DNA from: Tenrec ecaudatus
Lineage: Eukaryota > Chordata > Mammalia > Afrosoricida > Tenrecidae
Assembly: GCF_050624435.1 (NCBI RefSeq)
Contig: NC_134539.1
Location: 146,602,025-146,666,024 of the forward strand
Length of the DNA stretch: 64,000 bases
Direction: 5' to 3'
Numbering within the stretch: position 1 is the first letter of the stretch; the number at the start of each line of letters is the position of its first letter. The position numbers and the translations under genes are program-made. Positions 12,225 to 24,329 of the stretch are shown here, in pieces. Under the pieces are notes generated by a model, which saw only the letters and a program-made list of their open reading frames with translations, had not been told where the DNA came from and ran no database searches.

Positions 12225-12550
12225 GGGTTTGGCAGATCGGGTTCAAATGCTAGCTCTCCTACTTTCTCAGTGTATGGCCCTTCAGTCTTCTGCGTGGTCC
12301 AGCAATCAATTAGACAGGCCTGAGAGCAGTGGTTCTCAACCTTCCTAATGCCAAGCCCTTTCATACAGTTCCTCCTGGCTGGCGACCCCTCCCCAACCAT
12401 AAAATTATTTGTGTTGCTACTTCATCACTGTCATTTTGTTATTGTTATGAATCAGGCGACCCCTGTGAAAGGGCTGTTCAACCCCCCCCAAGGGGTCGCG
12501 ACCCACAGGTTGAGAATCGCACTCATCTGTAAGATGGGAATCCTGATCCA
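12225..12550 (+). mobile_element. MIR SINE, plus, interrupted by a SPIN element
   Basis: Left part has GGGTTCAAATGCTAGCTCTCC, the MIR core, and the right part (12527-12550) has CTCATCTGTAAGATGGGAATCC, the MIR tail. The SPIN at 12332-12526 lies between them, so the MIR is the older element. Confidence 0.65.
12332..12526. mobile_element. SPIN (hAT) non-autonomous DNA transposon
   Basis: Left end CAGTGGTTCTCAACCTTCC and right end GGGTCGCGACCCACAGGTTG then AGAATCGC are the SPIN/URR1 termini. Internal CCAACCATAAAATTATTTG and CTACTTCATCACTGTCATT also match. No transposase is encoded. Confidence 0.9.
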
Positions 12551-12599
12551 ACTTTGACGTTGGTCACCCGATTAGGAATGGCAGCGATGTTCATGATCA

Positions 12600-12870
12600 T
12601 AAGCCCAACACCGGAGAAGAACTGGTGCGTGCATCGTGGGGCTGGCGGAGGATATTGGCAGGACCAACACATCTGTCTTGCCAGACGTCCGGCCAGAGTG
12701 CTCCTTGGAGGCAAGGATGGCGAGGCTGCACCTCCTGTGCTTTGGACGTGTTGTCGGGAGAGACCAGTCCCTGGAGAAGGACACCATGCCTGGTACAGGA
12801 GAGGGCCGAGACAAAGGGAAGGCCCTCCAGGCGACAGAGCAACATGGGGGCTGCAGGGCGGGGGGCTCGA
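12600..12870 (+). mobile_element. RTE (AfroLA type) 3' fragment, plus
   Basis: Translates in pieces to the RTE C-terminal region (ECSLEARMARL, then DQSLEKDTMPG, then GKALQATEQ). Stops and frameshifts are present. It corresponds to the last part of the reverse-transcriptase protein. Confidence 0.75.
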
Positions 12871-14551
12871 GCTCAGGAAGAAGCAGGGCTGACGCACCGA
12901 ACAACAAGAGCACCAGACAAACATACACGTAATGCCTGTGGGTACTCTGGGACGAAGCTGGAGACCATGCCTCAGTCTCAGGCTGGGTTGACCTAGGGAG
13001 TAGCGGGGGCGGAGAGAGCAGGCTCCTGAGGGAGGATGCTGAGTGTGGTTCTGCACATGCTGAGGTAGAGGTGACCTCCGACCTGGCAGTGAACGAAAGG
13101 CCAGCCCAGGACCAGCAGCAGGCAAGTGACAGTCACCGTTGGAATTCCAACCGTTCCTGCCCTGCCCACCGCTCCCTTTCTGGAATGTTCTCTGTCTGCC
13201 CCTTCGCCAACGATGACGAACTGTGTTGACTGATGAACATGAGTGTTTGGTTTTTGAACAAAACGACTCCATGCAGGGCCCCATACCAAGTGCCTTCTGT
13301 ACATCACCTCCCTGAGCCCCACGGCAGCCTGGCACGCTGGGTCTGACCGAGGCGGTGCTGCAGATGAGACTGAGGCTGAAGGTGAAGCCACCTGTCTAGT
13401 CTCACACTAGAGACCCCCTGGGGCTTTGGACACACAGGGACCTGACTTGCAGGACCAGGCTTTGAGGCTTTGAACCCTTGTTTCACTCTGCCTCCCAGAG
13501 CACCTACGCATTTCTCAGATGGCGCTTGGCTCACGCTGATGCACCCTCGCGTCCCTGAATACTTGACACCAGGACGTAAGCTCTCTGGAGACTCTCATCC
13601 CTGTAGCTCCCCAGCACCTGATGTGTGGTTGGCTGGACTGAACCAGGAGCTCACAGATGAAGGGGTGTGTGTATCCATTGGAGGGGAAGCATGGAAAGAT
13701 GAATGATGGGAGGTGGGGGGGCGGGTGATTCCTGATGCGGCCACCTCGATGTTTCCATAACCAGATGAAGTCTTCGTGCCACGGCAGGCCAGAAGAACCG
13801 GTTCTCACCAGGGAGTGTTCAGGACAGAAATGGCCAACGGTGGAGACAGCCTTCCTGGAAGGCCCGGCCCCCTTAAGAGCCATGGGTGTGTTTCAGAACC
13901 ACTCTGAGCCCAGGGAAACGGTGAGGGTGCAGACACACCCCGGCTCTCTTGGAGCTCCACTCTCCTTGAGGGCACCCGGCAGCCAGCCAGGACACAGCCC
14001 CCCAAATGTGCGATGCTCTCAGGGACAGCGAGAACCGGGAAGTGAGGTGGAGAGGGGCTGTCCCGAGAGGCCTCAAGGAAGTAGTGTGAAGCGGACGCGA
14101 GAAGCAGCCACCCCGTGGGAACTGTAGCAGAGTGTTCCAGGCGGCGGCAGGAGTTTGAAGTGTTCTGGGAGGATCGTGGTTTGAGCCCTTTGAACCTAAG
14201 AGGACCAGCTGGGACTGGACGGTGCCGATCCCCAGCCGTGTCCCATAGGAACGGGCAGTGTTGTGCCTCCCAAGGGGGACTACTGGGGAGAGCCAGTCTG
14301 AGCTCCGCACGGGCCTCGCGCTGGCTGCATCCAACGTCACCCACGTTGGACTCCGGGTTACTTCCCCTGGAGGTGTGCAGGGCAGAGACAGAGCCTGCTT
14401 ACAAGGGGGCTTGGAGATCCCCTCCCCTCCCCCCGCACTCCCCACCCCGGGAACCCATGGGCTGAGGGAAAGCAATCTTGAACACCATAACCCATTCAGA
14501 TCCATTCGTGGGTTTCAGCTCTCTGCCTGGGAAGCTCCCGTGTTGTGTGTC

Positions 14552-14980
14552 TGTTGTGAGGTGCTGTCGAGTCAGTTCCAGCTCACCATGACCCTGACCC
14601 TGACCCTGCGTACAACAGAACTAGACACTGCCTGGACCCGTGCTGTCTTCTCCGCTGTCATGTTTGAGCCCACGGCTGCAGCCACTGTGTCCGTCCATCT
14701 CATTGAGCGCCTGCTTATTTGGTGACTCTGTATTTTACCAAGCATCATGTCTTTTTCCCCCCAGAGACTGGTCTCTCCCGATAACATGTTCAAAGCACGT
14801 GAGACACAGTCTCGCCATCCTAGACGCTAAGGAACATTCTGGCTGTATTTCTTCCCAGCCAGATTTGGTTGTTCTTCCTGCAGTCTCATTCAAGTCTTCG
14901 CCAGCACCAGAACCCAGATGCATCAGTTCTCTGGTCTTCCTTACCAGGTTTTGGAGACCTTGACAATGACTTTGGGTCCC
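14552..14980 (-). mobile_element. RTE (AfroLA type) 3' end, minus
   Basis: Complement of the element's 3' end: TGCTGTCGAGTCAGTTCCAG, then ACAACAGAACTAGACACTGCC, then antisense of the C-terminal protein (EECSLASRMARL-type translation). Decayed. Confidence 0.8.
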
Positions 14981-14992
14981 CTCCCACCTCAA

Positions 14993-16970
14993 TAGTTTTA
15001 TTGATATAAAAATTCACACAGCATACACGTCTATGGTTAAGTCGCTCTAAAAACGAGTTGTATATACATAATCACAATCAGTTCTAGTGCTCCCTCCCCA
15101 ATTCCTTATTCAGAACATTTTAATTAATAAAATTAAATTAAAAGTAAGAAAGAAAACACCACCAGCAATATTAAAATAAGCCAGCGAAGAAATTTCTGTC
15201 GTGGAACAACTTTACAACAATCTCTGTCTGATTGCAAGGGTTTAATCTGCAGATGGAGTTGGCTCCCACTCTCCGCCATCATCTTCTACAAGTTGGGTGT
15301 TCACAGTTTACGCTCTGATATTTTCCCCTTCCTCATATTTGGATTTTGTTATTGTCTTCACACAGACTAGTGTGCTTCTTCAAGGTGGACTTAGTTGACC
15401 CCTCACTTAGATGGCTGCTTGTTTGCATACAAGCCTTTAAGACCCCAGACACTATTTCAGTTGATAGCCTGGCACCATCTGCTTTCTTGAGCACACTTTG
15501 CTGTAGCGCCCTTCTCTTCAGTGATCTCTCCATGAAGGTGAGCCTGGAGCAGGGCCGGCCATGCCATCAATGTCGTAAGAACTACCTGTTCTTGGATTGG
15601 GGCTAGAATTAAGTGGAAGCTCAGAACCTATCTTGACGACGGGTTATGTTTGACTTTAGTTTATTTTAGGGGTCTTATTATCATTTTATTATAAAAAAAA
15701 CAGTCAGTCACCCCCTGGGGTACAAGGTGATTCCATTGATAACATCAATAACTTATCCGAAGACATAGAATTTAAGGTCCCGTTGAGAAGAGGAGGCTAT
15801 GCGAGTATAGTCCAGCCAACTGTGCTCCATGAGTTGTTGCTTTGTGCAGATTGAATTCTTAGATGCTTGCTCTGTTAACATTGACCACGGGGGTTGGTGC
15901 TAAGGGGAAATTTCCTGTGATGTTCCTTACAAGGGCAGATCCTTGCCTATCAGATTAATACGTGTCATGTTAATGTAAAGAGGGCATTAAGACAAGGAAT
16001 AGATGGCGGTTCTGGGTCCCCTTTCATTGGACGCCCACTAAGCCAGAGATCCTAACCAAGGTCCAGAGTCCCCCAATTCCACAGACTTGGGGCGGCCTTC
16101 ATGTGTTTCTCCACTCACCAGAGGATTTCAGTCGTAAGTCCAAAGGCTACCAGAGTTTTGAGGTAGGGCCCCGCTCATTCCGTGGGGCTTCCACGGTGAA
16201 TCCCTCGGTGTGGCCTATGGGAGTTGCCATGTTTCCCGTAGGCCAGCATCTAGCCAAGGTCATCATCGTAGTGCATAGACCATGGCGTGGTTCACCGAGG
16301 GTTGCGTGGAAACTAATTCAAAGTGTGTAACCAGGAACACGGAGCCAGGCCTCTTCTCTCCCTGGATTCTCTATAATTATTGTTGGGCATCCCTTCGCGG
16401 TAAGAGGTTGCCCCTCCCCACTTACCCACCATCAGAAGTATAGATGCCGCCTCTGTGAACTGGGTGCTCCCCTTCCTCCCCTGGTCTTGACTTTCCAGGA
16501 AGGGTCCCTTCTCCTTCCTGTCGAGTGTCTGTTGCTTTGTCGCCGCCTCCTCTCAGTGCTGTGTGGCATCACGTGGCTGGTCTCCTCCCGTTTCCCCCTA
16601 TCCGGAAGGAATGACCCCAGCCGATGTGTGGTCTCCTCTTTCGAGGTGGTCCTTGTGAAGTGTGTATAAGGGGGTGATGGATGGTTCCTGGCCAGTAGGC
16701 AGGCTTTCCACCCCTTTGTTTGGGAATTGGCCCCTCTAAGATTTAATTGGCGTTTCTCCTGATAGTAGTGGGCTCACACGGTACTTGTCCGTTGGTGCTT
16801 GACTGGCTGCACCCGGCACAATGGTCCCCAGGCCCTTCTAGGTCACGCAGTGTTTCTTACTTTCCTCATTGTTTTTGAGAGACACATAGTATTCCGTGGT
16901 GTGGAATGAACCGTAGTTTCCTTGCTCACTCGTCTACTGTTGGGCATTTGTGGGTTTTGTTTTTAATGCA
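14993..16970 (-). mobile_element. Old L1 3' region, minus, in pieces
   Basis: Starts with TTTTATTGATATAAAAATTC, the complement of an old L1 3' end, and contains CAAGCCTTTAAGACCCCAGAC, also found in the L1 at 42800. Near the right end is TAGTATTCCGTGGTGTGGAA with GGGCATTTGTGGGTT, an antisense L1 3' UTR phrase. The middle (16100-16700) is less certain. Confidence 0.6.
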
Positions 16971-17032
16971 AGGAGAACCTTTTGGGGGATTTCAAGCCAA
17001 GGACTAATGGTAGCTGGTATTACGATGGAATA

Positions 17033-17240
17033 AAACTCACTGCCACTGAGTCATTTCTCACTCATAGCGGCCCTATAGAACAGAGCAGAACTGCCCTAGG
17101 GAGTTTCTAAGATGGAAAATATATTTTTTAATGGGAGTAGAAAGCCTCATGTTTCCCTTGTGGCTCAGCTGGTGGTTTCAAACCGCCGACCTTAGGGGTA
17201 GCAGCCCAATCCATCCCCCACTACAGCACCAGGGCTCCTC
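17033..17240 (-). mobile_element. AfroSINE, minus, near full length
   Basis: AAACTCACTGCCACTGAGTC, CATAGCGGCCCTATAGAACA, GGGAGTAGAAAGCCTCATG, then GTTTCAAACCGCCGACC and CACCAGGGCTCCTC at the head. Confidence 0.88.
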
Positions 17241-17364
17241 CCCAGAAATACGGGAGTTCCTGAACGTCTGTCAAACAGCCTCAGCAGGCAGGGATTGGAA
17301 GGGTGTTGATCCTCGAAAGGAAGCCTTTAAGGGGTTCCATTGCGGCCACACCCCCATCTGCTCC

Positions 17365-17510
17365 CAAAGGGTCAGCCACCCCCTGCTCAGAGGGAGAACG
17401 ACCAGGCTTTCTACTCCCATACAGAGTGACAGTCTTGCAAACCCACAGGGGCCGTTTGACCCTGTCCCAGGGTCGCAGTGAGACGGCAGGGACCCAACGG
17501 CAGTGAGTTG
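17365..17510 (+). mobile_element. AfroSINE, plus, 3' portion
   Basis: GGGAGAACGACCAGGCTTTC, CTACTCCCATACAGAGTGAC, AAACCCACAGGGGCCGTTTG, ending CAACGGCAGTGAG. Confidence 0.8.
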
Positions 17511-17519
17511 TTTGAGTGA

Positions 17520-17850
17520 GGCACTAGTCTGTGTCCCCTGAAGGACATATGGTGGTGTGATGTCCTTTCTAACCTCTAGAGCTGTGGCTGGCCTCCCCTT
17601 GGAGCATAGCTAATGACACAGGATCCTCATGGGCTGTGCTTTGAGCCAATCACTTTTGAGATGGGAAAGAGATTGAACAAACAGGTGAGCTAGCAATGAT
17701 GGGGGAAGACAGATGCTGGCGACTTGAAGATCGCCTAGGAGCAGGAGCTCAGAGACAGGACCTTCCTCCGGAGCTGACAGAGAAAGCAGGGGATTCAGCC
17801 TGCCAGCCCCTAAATGGCTCAACACCCCGCCCTCCCCGCCCCTCAGAGTG
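17520..17850 (+). repeat. LTR-like interspersed repeat fragment
   Basis: Contains GAGCCAATCACTTTTGAGAT, then GAACAAACAGGTGAGCTAG and GGAGCTGACAGAGAAAGC. I recall this layout from mammalian LTR-type repeats but cannot name the family. Confidence 0.3.
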
Positions 17851-18293
17851 TCAGACCTATCACGTGTGGTGTCTCCTTATAGAGGCACTCGGTTCTGAAG
17901 ACAGCCAATGAACATTTTAAAAGTGACCTAGCTGCTTGTGGAAACTGGGTGGTGGTGATTGAGGTTAGATATGAGACGTGGGGAACAGGGCCACCACAGA
18001 TAGCTGGGTGCATTATGGACCCCTGATTCCAAGCCCTTGCACGAATGGTGCCCCCAAGGGTCATGCGACGTGGCAGCCCTGGTGTGGTGCAATGGGGAGG
18101 TTATGGCAGTGGCCTGGTGGCTTAGTCTAGGATCTTAGCAGGTTAATGGGAGGGGGGGCAGTGCTGGCTATATTTGGAAGTGGGGCTGGTAGGACATGCT
18201 CCTAGCTTAGCTGTGGAGAGTGAGGGGCAGTGAGAATAACGGGGTGAAAGAGAGTTGGCTTGAGTAGCGGGGTCAAAAAGGGGGATGAGTCCC

Positions 18294-18310
18294 TGAGAGA
18301 GAGAGAGAGA
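18294..18310. repeat. Short GA tract
   Basis: Simple GA dinucleotide run. Confidence 0.8.
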
Positions 18311-18649
18311 AGGAGAGCTGGGCGGGGAGGAGGTGCCCTGCAGGGAAGCATCCACGGAAGAACCACGTGTTGTAGAGATGTCAAAGGGAAACAGCCCTGC
18401 CAGGCCCGAGCCCCACAGCTGCCCTGCCCTGACCTGCCCGGGGGGTAGCCCAGTGGGCTGATGGTCTTAGGATCAGACCTGGTACTACCCTGGCAAGCCC
18501 CGAAAGTGCTCAGGATGCTGCTCCGGAGAGCTGGCAGCTCAGTCGTGACCGACGAAGGCCCACACATGGCGTTAGGGGCTAAAGGCACCTTCTGGAAGCC
18601 AGGCCTGAGCTTCCTCTAGTCTATTCAGACACATTATATTAGCCAAAAG

Positions 18650-18653
18650 CCAG

Positions 18654-18730
<77 letters not shown>
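18650..18730. repeat. GA dinucleotide microsatellite
   Basis: About 80 bp of nearly perfect GA repeat with one GAAAG interruption near the left end. Confidence 0.98.
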
Positions 18731-18734
<4 letters not shown>

Positions 18735-19384
18735 AGCCTCACACATTTCGAAACCTTCACTTGGTGAAAGTGCCCATGACTCCATGTTGTCCAGCGAGGG
18801 ATGCAGACATGGCTCAGTGACAAATGACCCCGCCCGTCACCCGAACCAGTGGCCATGGGTCACTTCAGACCCTGGTGCTGTGGGCATTAGAGCAGAGCTG
18901 GGGTCCCTAGGTTCCCAAGGGCTGGCTGTTTGGGGAGTTGATAACTGGCTTTTTCTCCGAAGCGCCTTGAGGTGGACATGAACTTTCAGCCTTTGGGGTA
19001 GCAGTGGAGCGTGTTCACTGTCGGCACCACCCAGACCTGGGAACGGAAGGCATCCCTCTATGTGGTTTTCCGTAGCGTGTATGAGGAGCGGTGTAGAGGA
19101 TGGCTGAGGAGAGGGGCCTGGAGTTTCGGCTCTGCGGGCCGAGGGAGCCCAGAGGGGAGGCCCTGGGATGAAGGGGCGTCAGGGTGCCCCCCTTTGTAGG
19201 AGGGTGAACTGCCAGAGTCATTGCAAGGTTTACTGCAAGGACCTCGAGGTGTGGGATAGGCTGTCTCCAGGTGTTCAGATACCAGGGTCTTATCTGGAAG
19301 GTTTTCCAGGCTGGACGCTCCCAGACTCCCCAACTAGCCTATATCAGCTATTTCTCATTCTCAGAAAGTTCCTCCAGTGCTCAG

Positions 19385-19590
19385 CCAAGACAAAACAGAA
19401 AAACCAGTGTCATCAACCTATCCCGACTCCTCTGGAGCCCTGTAAGATAGAGCAGAATCTCGCCTCGACGTTCCACGGTTGTGGGTTTGAATGGAAGCAG
19501 GCGGTCTTTCAGGGAGCAGCTAGTGGGTTTGAACCGCTGACTTCTCAGTTACCAACAGACCACTGTCCCCGCTATGTCACCCGGGTTCCA
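19385..19590 (-). mobile_element. AfroSINE, minus, diverged
   Basis: TATCCCGACTCCTCTGGAGC, GATAGAGCAGAATCTCGCC, then GGGTTTGAACCGCTGACTTC and TGTCACCCGGGTTCC at the head. The middle contains unmatched sequence. Confidence 0.7.
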
Positions 19591-19637
19591 TGAGACTCAG
19601 TAGAAGCCATTGATGGTTTCGTCAATTTACACAGCGG

Positions 19638-19798
19638 GCTGGGTAGCAGTTACATGCTGGGCTGCTAACCTCAAAGTCAGCAGGCCGGCCTTTCCATTCC
19701 CATGAAGATGTACAGTCTCGGAAACACAGGGGCCGTTCTGCCTGGTCCTCTAGGGGCGCTGAGTAGGCCTCGACTCCGTGGCGGTGAATTTGGTGCAT
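19638..19798 (+). mobile_element. AfroSINE, plus
   Basis: GCTGGGCTGCTAACCTCAAA, then CCATTCCCATGAAGATGTAC, then GGAAACACAGGGGCCGTTC, ending CCTCGACTCCGTGGCGGTG. A central deletion removes the B-box area. Confidence 0.8.
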
Positions 19799-20109
19799 CA
19801 GTGTTTGGAGATGGGTGTGCCAGGACACGTTGTGTGTGCTTGAGACCCATGGATCGCGGACGTCTGACCTTCCTCCCAAGGGCCCTGGACCCCTTTCCCT
19901 CTCTGCTTTCGACCCTCACTCTGTCTGGTGCGGTTCTCCTCCCCAGGACTGGCTGCAGAGTGGGGAAGTCTCCCCAACCCTTTCCCTCTTACCTCTAAGA
20001 GAAGCTTCTGGACTTCCTGATGGGAACAAGGTGGTTTAATGGCACAGCGTGGGATTGTTGAGCAGAGTTCAAAGGCCTGCCCTGGGACACTTGGCCGTGG
20101 TAGCCAGGG

Positions 20110-20260
20110 AGTGACCGGCAGCGTGGGCTTCTGAACAGCATACCTGGGTCCGACCACGGCTCCGCAGGCCCAGCTGCAGGTGAACCTCTTTCTGCTCAGT
20201 TTCCCCACCTGTGAAACGGGGATCCTAATCACATGCTGTTAAGTGCTTGTTGCTCACTGA
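20110..20260 (+). mobile_element. MIR SINE, plus
   Basis: CCTGGGTCCGACCACGGCTC then CTCAGTTTCCCCACCTGTGA and AACGGGGATCCTAATCAC, the MIR core and tail in order. Confidence 0.65.
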
Positions 20261-20589
20261 GAAGTTCGGGGTCCTACCCCTCCCCGAGCCCCGCAGGAGC
20301 GAGGCCTGGCGATCTGCCCTGGTGAGATGGCAGCCTGGAAAACCCCGCGGGGGCCGCTCGGCTCCCGCTCCACCCCTGCCATGGCTGTGAGCGGAAGTGG
20401 GCACCGTCGATCGGAAACCACGCCGTTGGAGGGCTGCCGTGGGATTCAGGGCACCCATCTGTGCACAGTGCCTGCTCCCCAGGAGCGGTCCGTTTCCAGC
20501 CAGTTGGCTCGGGGTCATGTGGCTTCCGGCTCAGGGGTGTGAACTGTCCCCCTCTCCACACTCCAGTGCATTGCTGTGGCCATTGCAAA

Positions 20590-20800
20590 TTGTGAGCCCC
20601 TTCCAACCGAAGGATGTTGTCACCCATGGGGTTGTCGCCGACTCATTTTCAGAGGGAGCTAGATGGCCAGTCTGAGGCGAGAAGCTGTGCTGAGACTTCA
20701 CCCAGAGGTCTCCAGATACCCCGCTGGGCTTGGAAATGCCGGTGCTGTAGCTTCCAGCACCATAAAAACGCCACCGTGTACCAGGCAGCCTGAGCCAGGC
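20590..20800 (-). mobile_element. RTE 5'-region or AfroSINE2-related fragment, minus
   Basis: Contains GAAGCTGTGCTGAGACTTC, then GAAATGCCGGTGCTGTAGCT and TCCAGCACC. The same phrases in the same order occur in the 5' part of the minus-strand RTE at about 36240-36370. Confidence 0.5.
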
Positions 20801-21042
20801 CATCTCGTTGAGGGTTTTCCTTTTTTTGGTGGACTCTCGGTGTTACCAAGCCTGCTGGCCTTCTCCAGGGACTAAGAGGCTGCCATCTTGCAGGTCCAGG
20901 GCCCTGGCCTAACCCAGAACGCCCTGTCTCGGGTGCCCCCACCTGCTCTGCGGGTGGGAACGAGCTACCTTCTCCGCCTTCTCCCTGCACGTGTGGTTTC
21001 ACAGGGTCTCCTAAGGTCCCTTCACAGACCTCTCCAGATGCT

Positions 21043-21235
21043 GTGGAGCCAACTCGTGGTCACCCTGTGTGTGTTACAGCAGAACAGTGCTCCAGAGGGT
21101 CTTCAAGAGCTGACTATTGGGGGGCGGAAATGGGTTGCCAGGCCTTTCTTCTGTGGCACCTCTGGATGAACTCAGCTCCCCACTTTGGGTTAGCAGCTGA
21201 GCTTGGTTGGCAAACCTCCACCCTGCCAGGGTCCT
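21043..21235 (-). mobile_element. AfroSINE2-like SINE, minus
   Basis: GCCAACTCGTGGTCACCCTG, GAACAGTGCTCCAGAGGGTC, GGGTTGCCAGGCCTTTCTTC, GGCACCTCTGGATGAACTC, then GGGTTAGCAGCTGAGC. It ends about 280 bp before coding exon 2. Confidence 0.8.
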
Positions 21236-21246
21236 CATCTCTCTAG

Positions 21247-21867
<621 letters not shown>

Positions 21868-22264
21868 TGAGCTGGGAATGCTTCCAGCCGCAGGGAACCA
21901 TTTCCCCACAGTATGCCAAGCTTGCTCTCGTTAGCCCCTCTGCTGAAAGATGCAAGCCGGTGCTAGGGTCCTGTCCTGCTCTGTGGCCCTTAGCCTGCAG
22001 GCCTCGTGTTTGCTGCTGCCGACTTGTCACAGGAGGGTGGCCGAGTGGCTGCTGTAGGAAGTTAAGGAAGCAAGAAGAGAGAGGCCGGCCAGCCTCATGT
22101 GTCCACCTCGATCGGGAAAACAATGGCTGTCCCCTCCGCAGGATTGCAGCCATCCGATTGGGTCACCAGGCCACCTCTAGTTGCAAGAAGACCTCGTCAA
22201 CCAGCCCCCTTCACCTAGTCGATTGCTGTTTTGACGGACCGGGATCGGGCACAGGAGGCTGTGC

Positions 22265-22375
22265 AGCTCACAGGAGCAGCCCGTCTCCTCTTTCTCCCTC
22301 AGAGAGGCTGCTGGGTTGGAACCTCAGGCCTGAGGTTAGCAGTCCAACCCTGACAGGGTCACTAGGGCTTCCACA
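22265..22375 (-). mobile_element. AfroSINE head fragment, minus
   Basis: CCTCTTTCTCCCTCAGAGAG, GGTTGGAACCTCAGGCCTGA, GGTTAGCAGTCC and CACTAGGGCTTCC, complement of the SINE 5' half. Confidence 0.6.
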
Positions 22376-22455
22376 TGGGGAACTGGAGACCGGTTGGCTT
22401 GGGCATGAACAGGTTGACCTCCATCCCCCCCTTTATACAAACCCAAGTTCTCGAG

Positions 22456-23268
22456 CAGTGGTTCTCAACCTTGCTAATGCCATGATCCTTAAATATAGTT
22501 CCTCATGTTCTGGTGATCCCCCAACCATAAAATTATTTTCTTTTTTAAAAATCATTTTATTGGGGGCTCATACAACTCTTATCACAATCCATACATAAAT
22601 CAATTGTGTAAAGCACATTTGTACATACGTTGCCCTCATCATTCTCAGAACATTTGCTCTCCACTTAAGCCCCTGGCACCAGCTCCTCATTTCCCCCCTC
22701 CCTCCCCAGCCCCACTCCCTCATGAACCCTTGATAATTGATAAATTATTATTTTGTCATATGTTGCCCTGTCCAATGTCTCCCTTCACCCACTTTTCTGT
22801 TGTCCATTTCCCAGGGATGAGGATATATGTAGATCCTGTAATCGGTTCTCCCTTTCTACCCCACCCTCCCTCGACCCTCCTGGTATCCCATACTTCAGCA
22901 TCATAATTTTCCTACTGTTATGAATCATAATGTAAATATCCGATATGCAGGATGTATTTTCACTGTTATAAATTGAACATAATTAATGCATAGTGATTAA
23001 TCACAAAAACAATGGCATTATATATTGTGAAATATTTATTTCTAATGACAAATAAATGACATTTTGTCTTGAAGCGTGGTGTAACATGGGTAACAGTCTT
23101 CACACCAGTTACTTGCATGTGGGTGGACCCACCTGGAGACAGAGGAGCAGTGTCTCAGTGTGTAAGAAAATTGGAAAAAATAAGTTTTTTCTAATGGTCT
23201 TAGGCAACCCCTGTGAAAGGGTCATTTGACCCCCAAAGGGGTCACGACCCACAGGTTGAGGACCACTG
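22456..23268. mobile_element. SPIN (hAT) transposon, long non-autonomous copy, with 8-bp target duplication
   Basis: Left terminus CAGTGGTTCTCAACCTTGC and right terminus GTTGAGGACCACTG are inverted complements of SPIN type. The flanks are TTCTCGAG at 22448-22455 and TTCTAGAG at 23269-23276: an 8-bp target duplication with one mismatch, matching the known SPIN preference for a TCTAGA core. An L1 end is nested at about 22536-22907. No transposase ORF is left. Confidence 0.93.
22536..22907 (-). mobile_element. L1 3' end, minus, nested in SPIN
   Basis: Starts with TTTTTTAAAAATCATTTTAT then TGGGGGCTCATACAACTC. Read on the minus strand it ends with AATAAAATGATT and poly(A). About 370 bp of 3' UTR is present. 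It replaced a short stretch of the SPIN and has no clear target duplication. Confidence 0.85.
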
Positions 23269-24043
23269 TTCTAGAGGCAGGCGAAATGGGGCACAGTTAC
23301 AGGTAGATATGCAGCCATCTTGTCCAATGTCTTTCCTTTTTAAAACTCTTAGGCACCTTTCACTTGCCGTTGAGTTGAATGTTTCCTTCACCAGGACGTA
23401 AGACAATTGGTTTTACTGGTATCACCGTCCCTTATGCTGTAAAGTTGAGCAAACCGAGTTCCCGGGCGGAGATGGGCCTTGCTCCCACTCACCTAGCAGC
23501 AGCTGGCAAAGGTCCGACCTGGTCAGGGTTGTCTCCTCTGCCCATACTTAGTCGATCTGTATGCTGGGCACATCATTGGAAAACCTGGACGCGGTGAAGA
23601 CTGAGGTGGCATTCGGAGGAGGACTTGTCCGTTACCGGATGACACACCCTCGCTTGCTAAAAGCAGGAGGACTCAAAGGAGGACGTGCTGAGGAAGATCT
23701 AGAACTGCAGCCTTCAGGATGGACCAAACTTCTCACAATGGCACCAATAAATAGCACCTTGCTAAGCAGAAAAGAGCAAGGTGGTCAAGGGCTTCATGTT
23801 GCTTGGATCTACGGCCAATGCTCATGGAAGCAGCAGTTGAGAAATCAAGTGTGGTATTGTGGGGGGCAAACGCTGCTGCCCGAGACCTCTTTAAAGTGTT
23901 GAAAAGTGAGGGTGTCACTTTGAGAACCAAACCGTGGCGTTTTATATGGCCGCATAGCCCGTGAAAGACGTTGCATAAGAAAGACCAGGGGAAAACCAGT
24001 GCATCGGCATGATGGCGCTGGCAAGGAATACTGGAAATACAAG

Positions 24044-24261
24044 GAGCCCCGGTGGTGTGATGGTTATGCTTTGGGCTGCTAATCACAAGGTCAGCAGTCC
24101 AAAATCATCAGCTGCTCCTTTGGAGAAAAATGATACTGTCTGCTCCCATAAAGAGTGACAGTCTCAGAAACCCACGGGCAGTTCTACCCTATAGGGTCCC
24201 TAAGCATTGGAATCAACCTATGGCAGTGAGTTTGGCTGTAGTGTTTCTGGTTTTGTTTTTT
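24044..24261 (+). mobile_element. AfroSINE, plus, nested in RTE
   Basis: Near full length: GGAGCCCCGGTGGTGTGATG head, GGGCTGCTAATCACAAGGTC, GTCTGCTCCCATAAAGAGTG, AAACCCACGGGCAGTTCTAC, ending GGCAGTGAGTTTGGC. Confidence 0.9.
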
Positions 24262-24329
24262 CCAGAAGAACAGCAAGTCTGTCATGGATGAAATACAGTC
24301 AGAATGCTCCTTAGAAGGAAGGATGGTGT

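Noticed and set aside
12523..13335. 270-residue minus-strand open frame
   Set aside because: It starts in unique sequence but most of it is the antisense of an RTE fragment. No conserved motif.
13805..14505. Overlapping minus open frames of 179-210 residues
   Set aside because: GC-rich intronic sequence with open frames on several phases; no domain and no splice-compatible homologue recognised.
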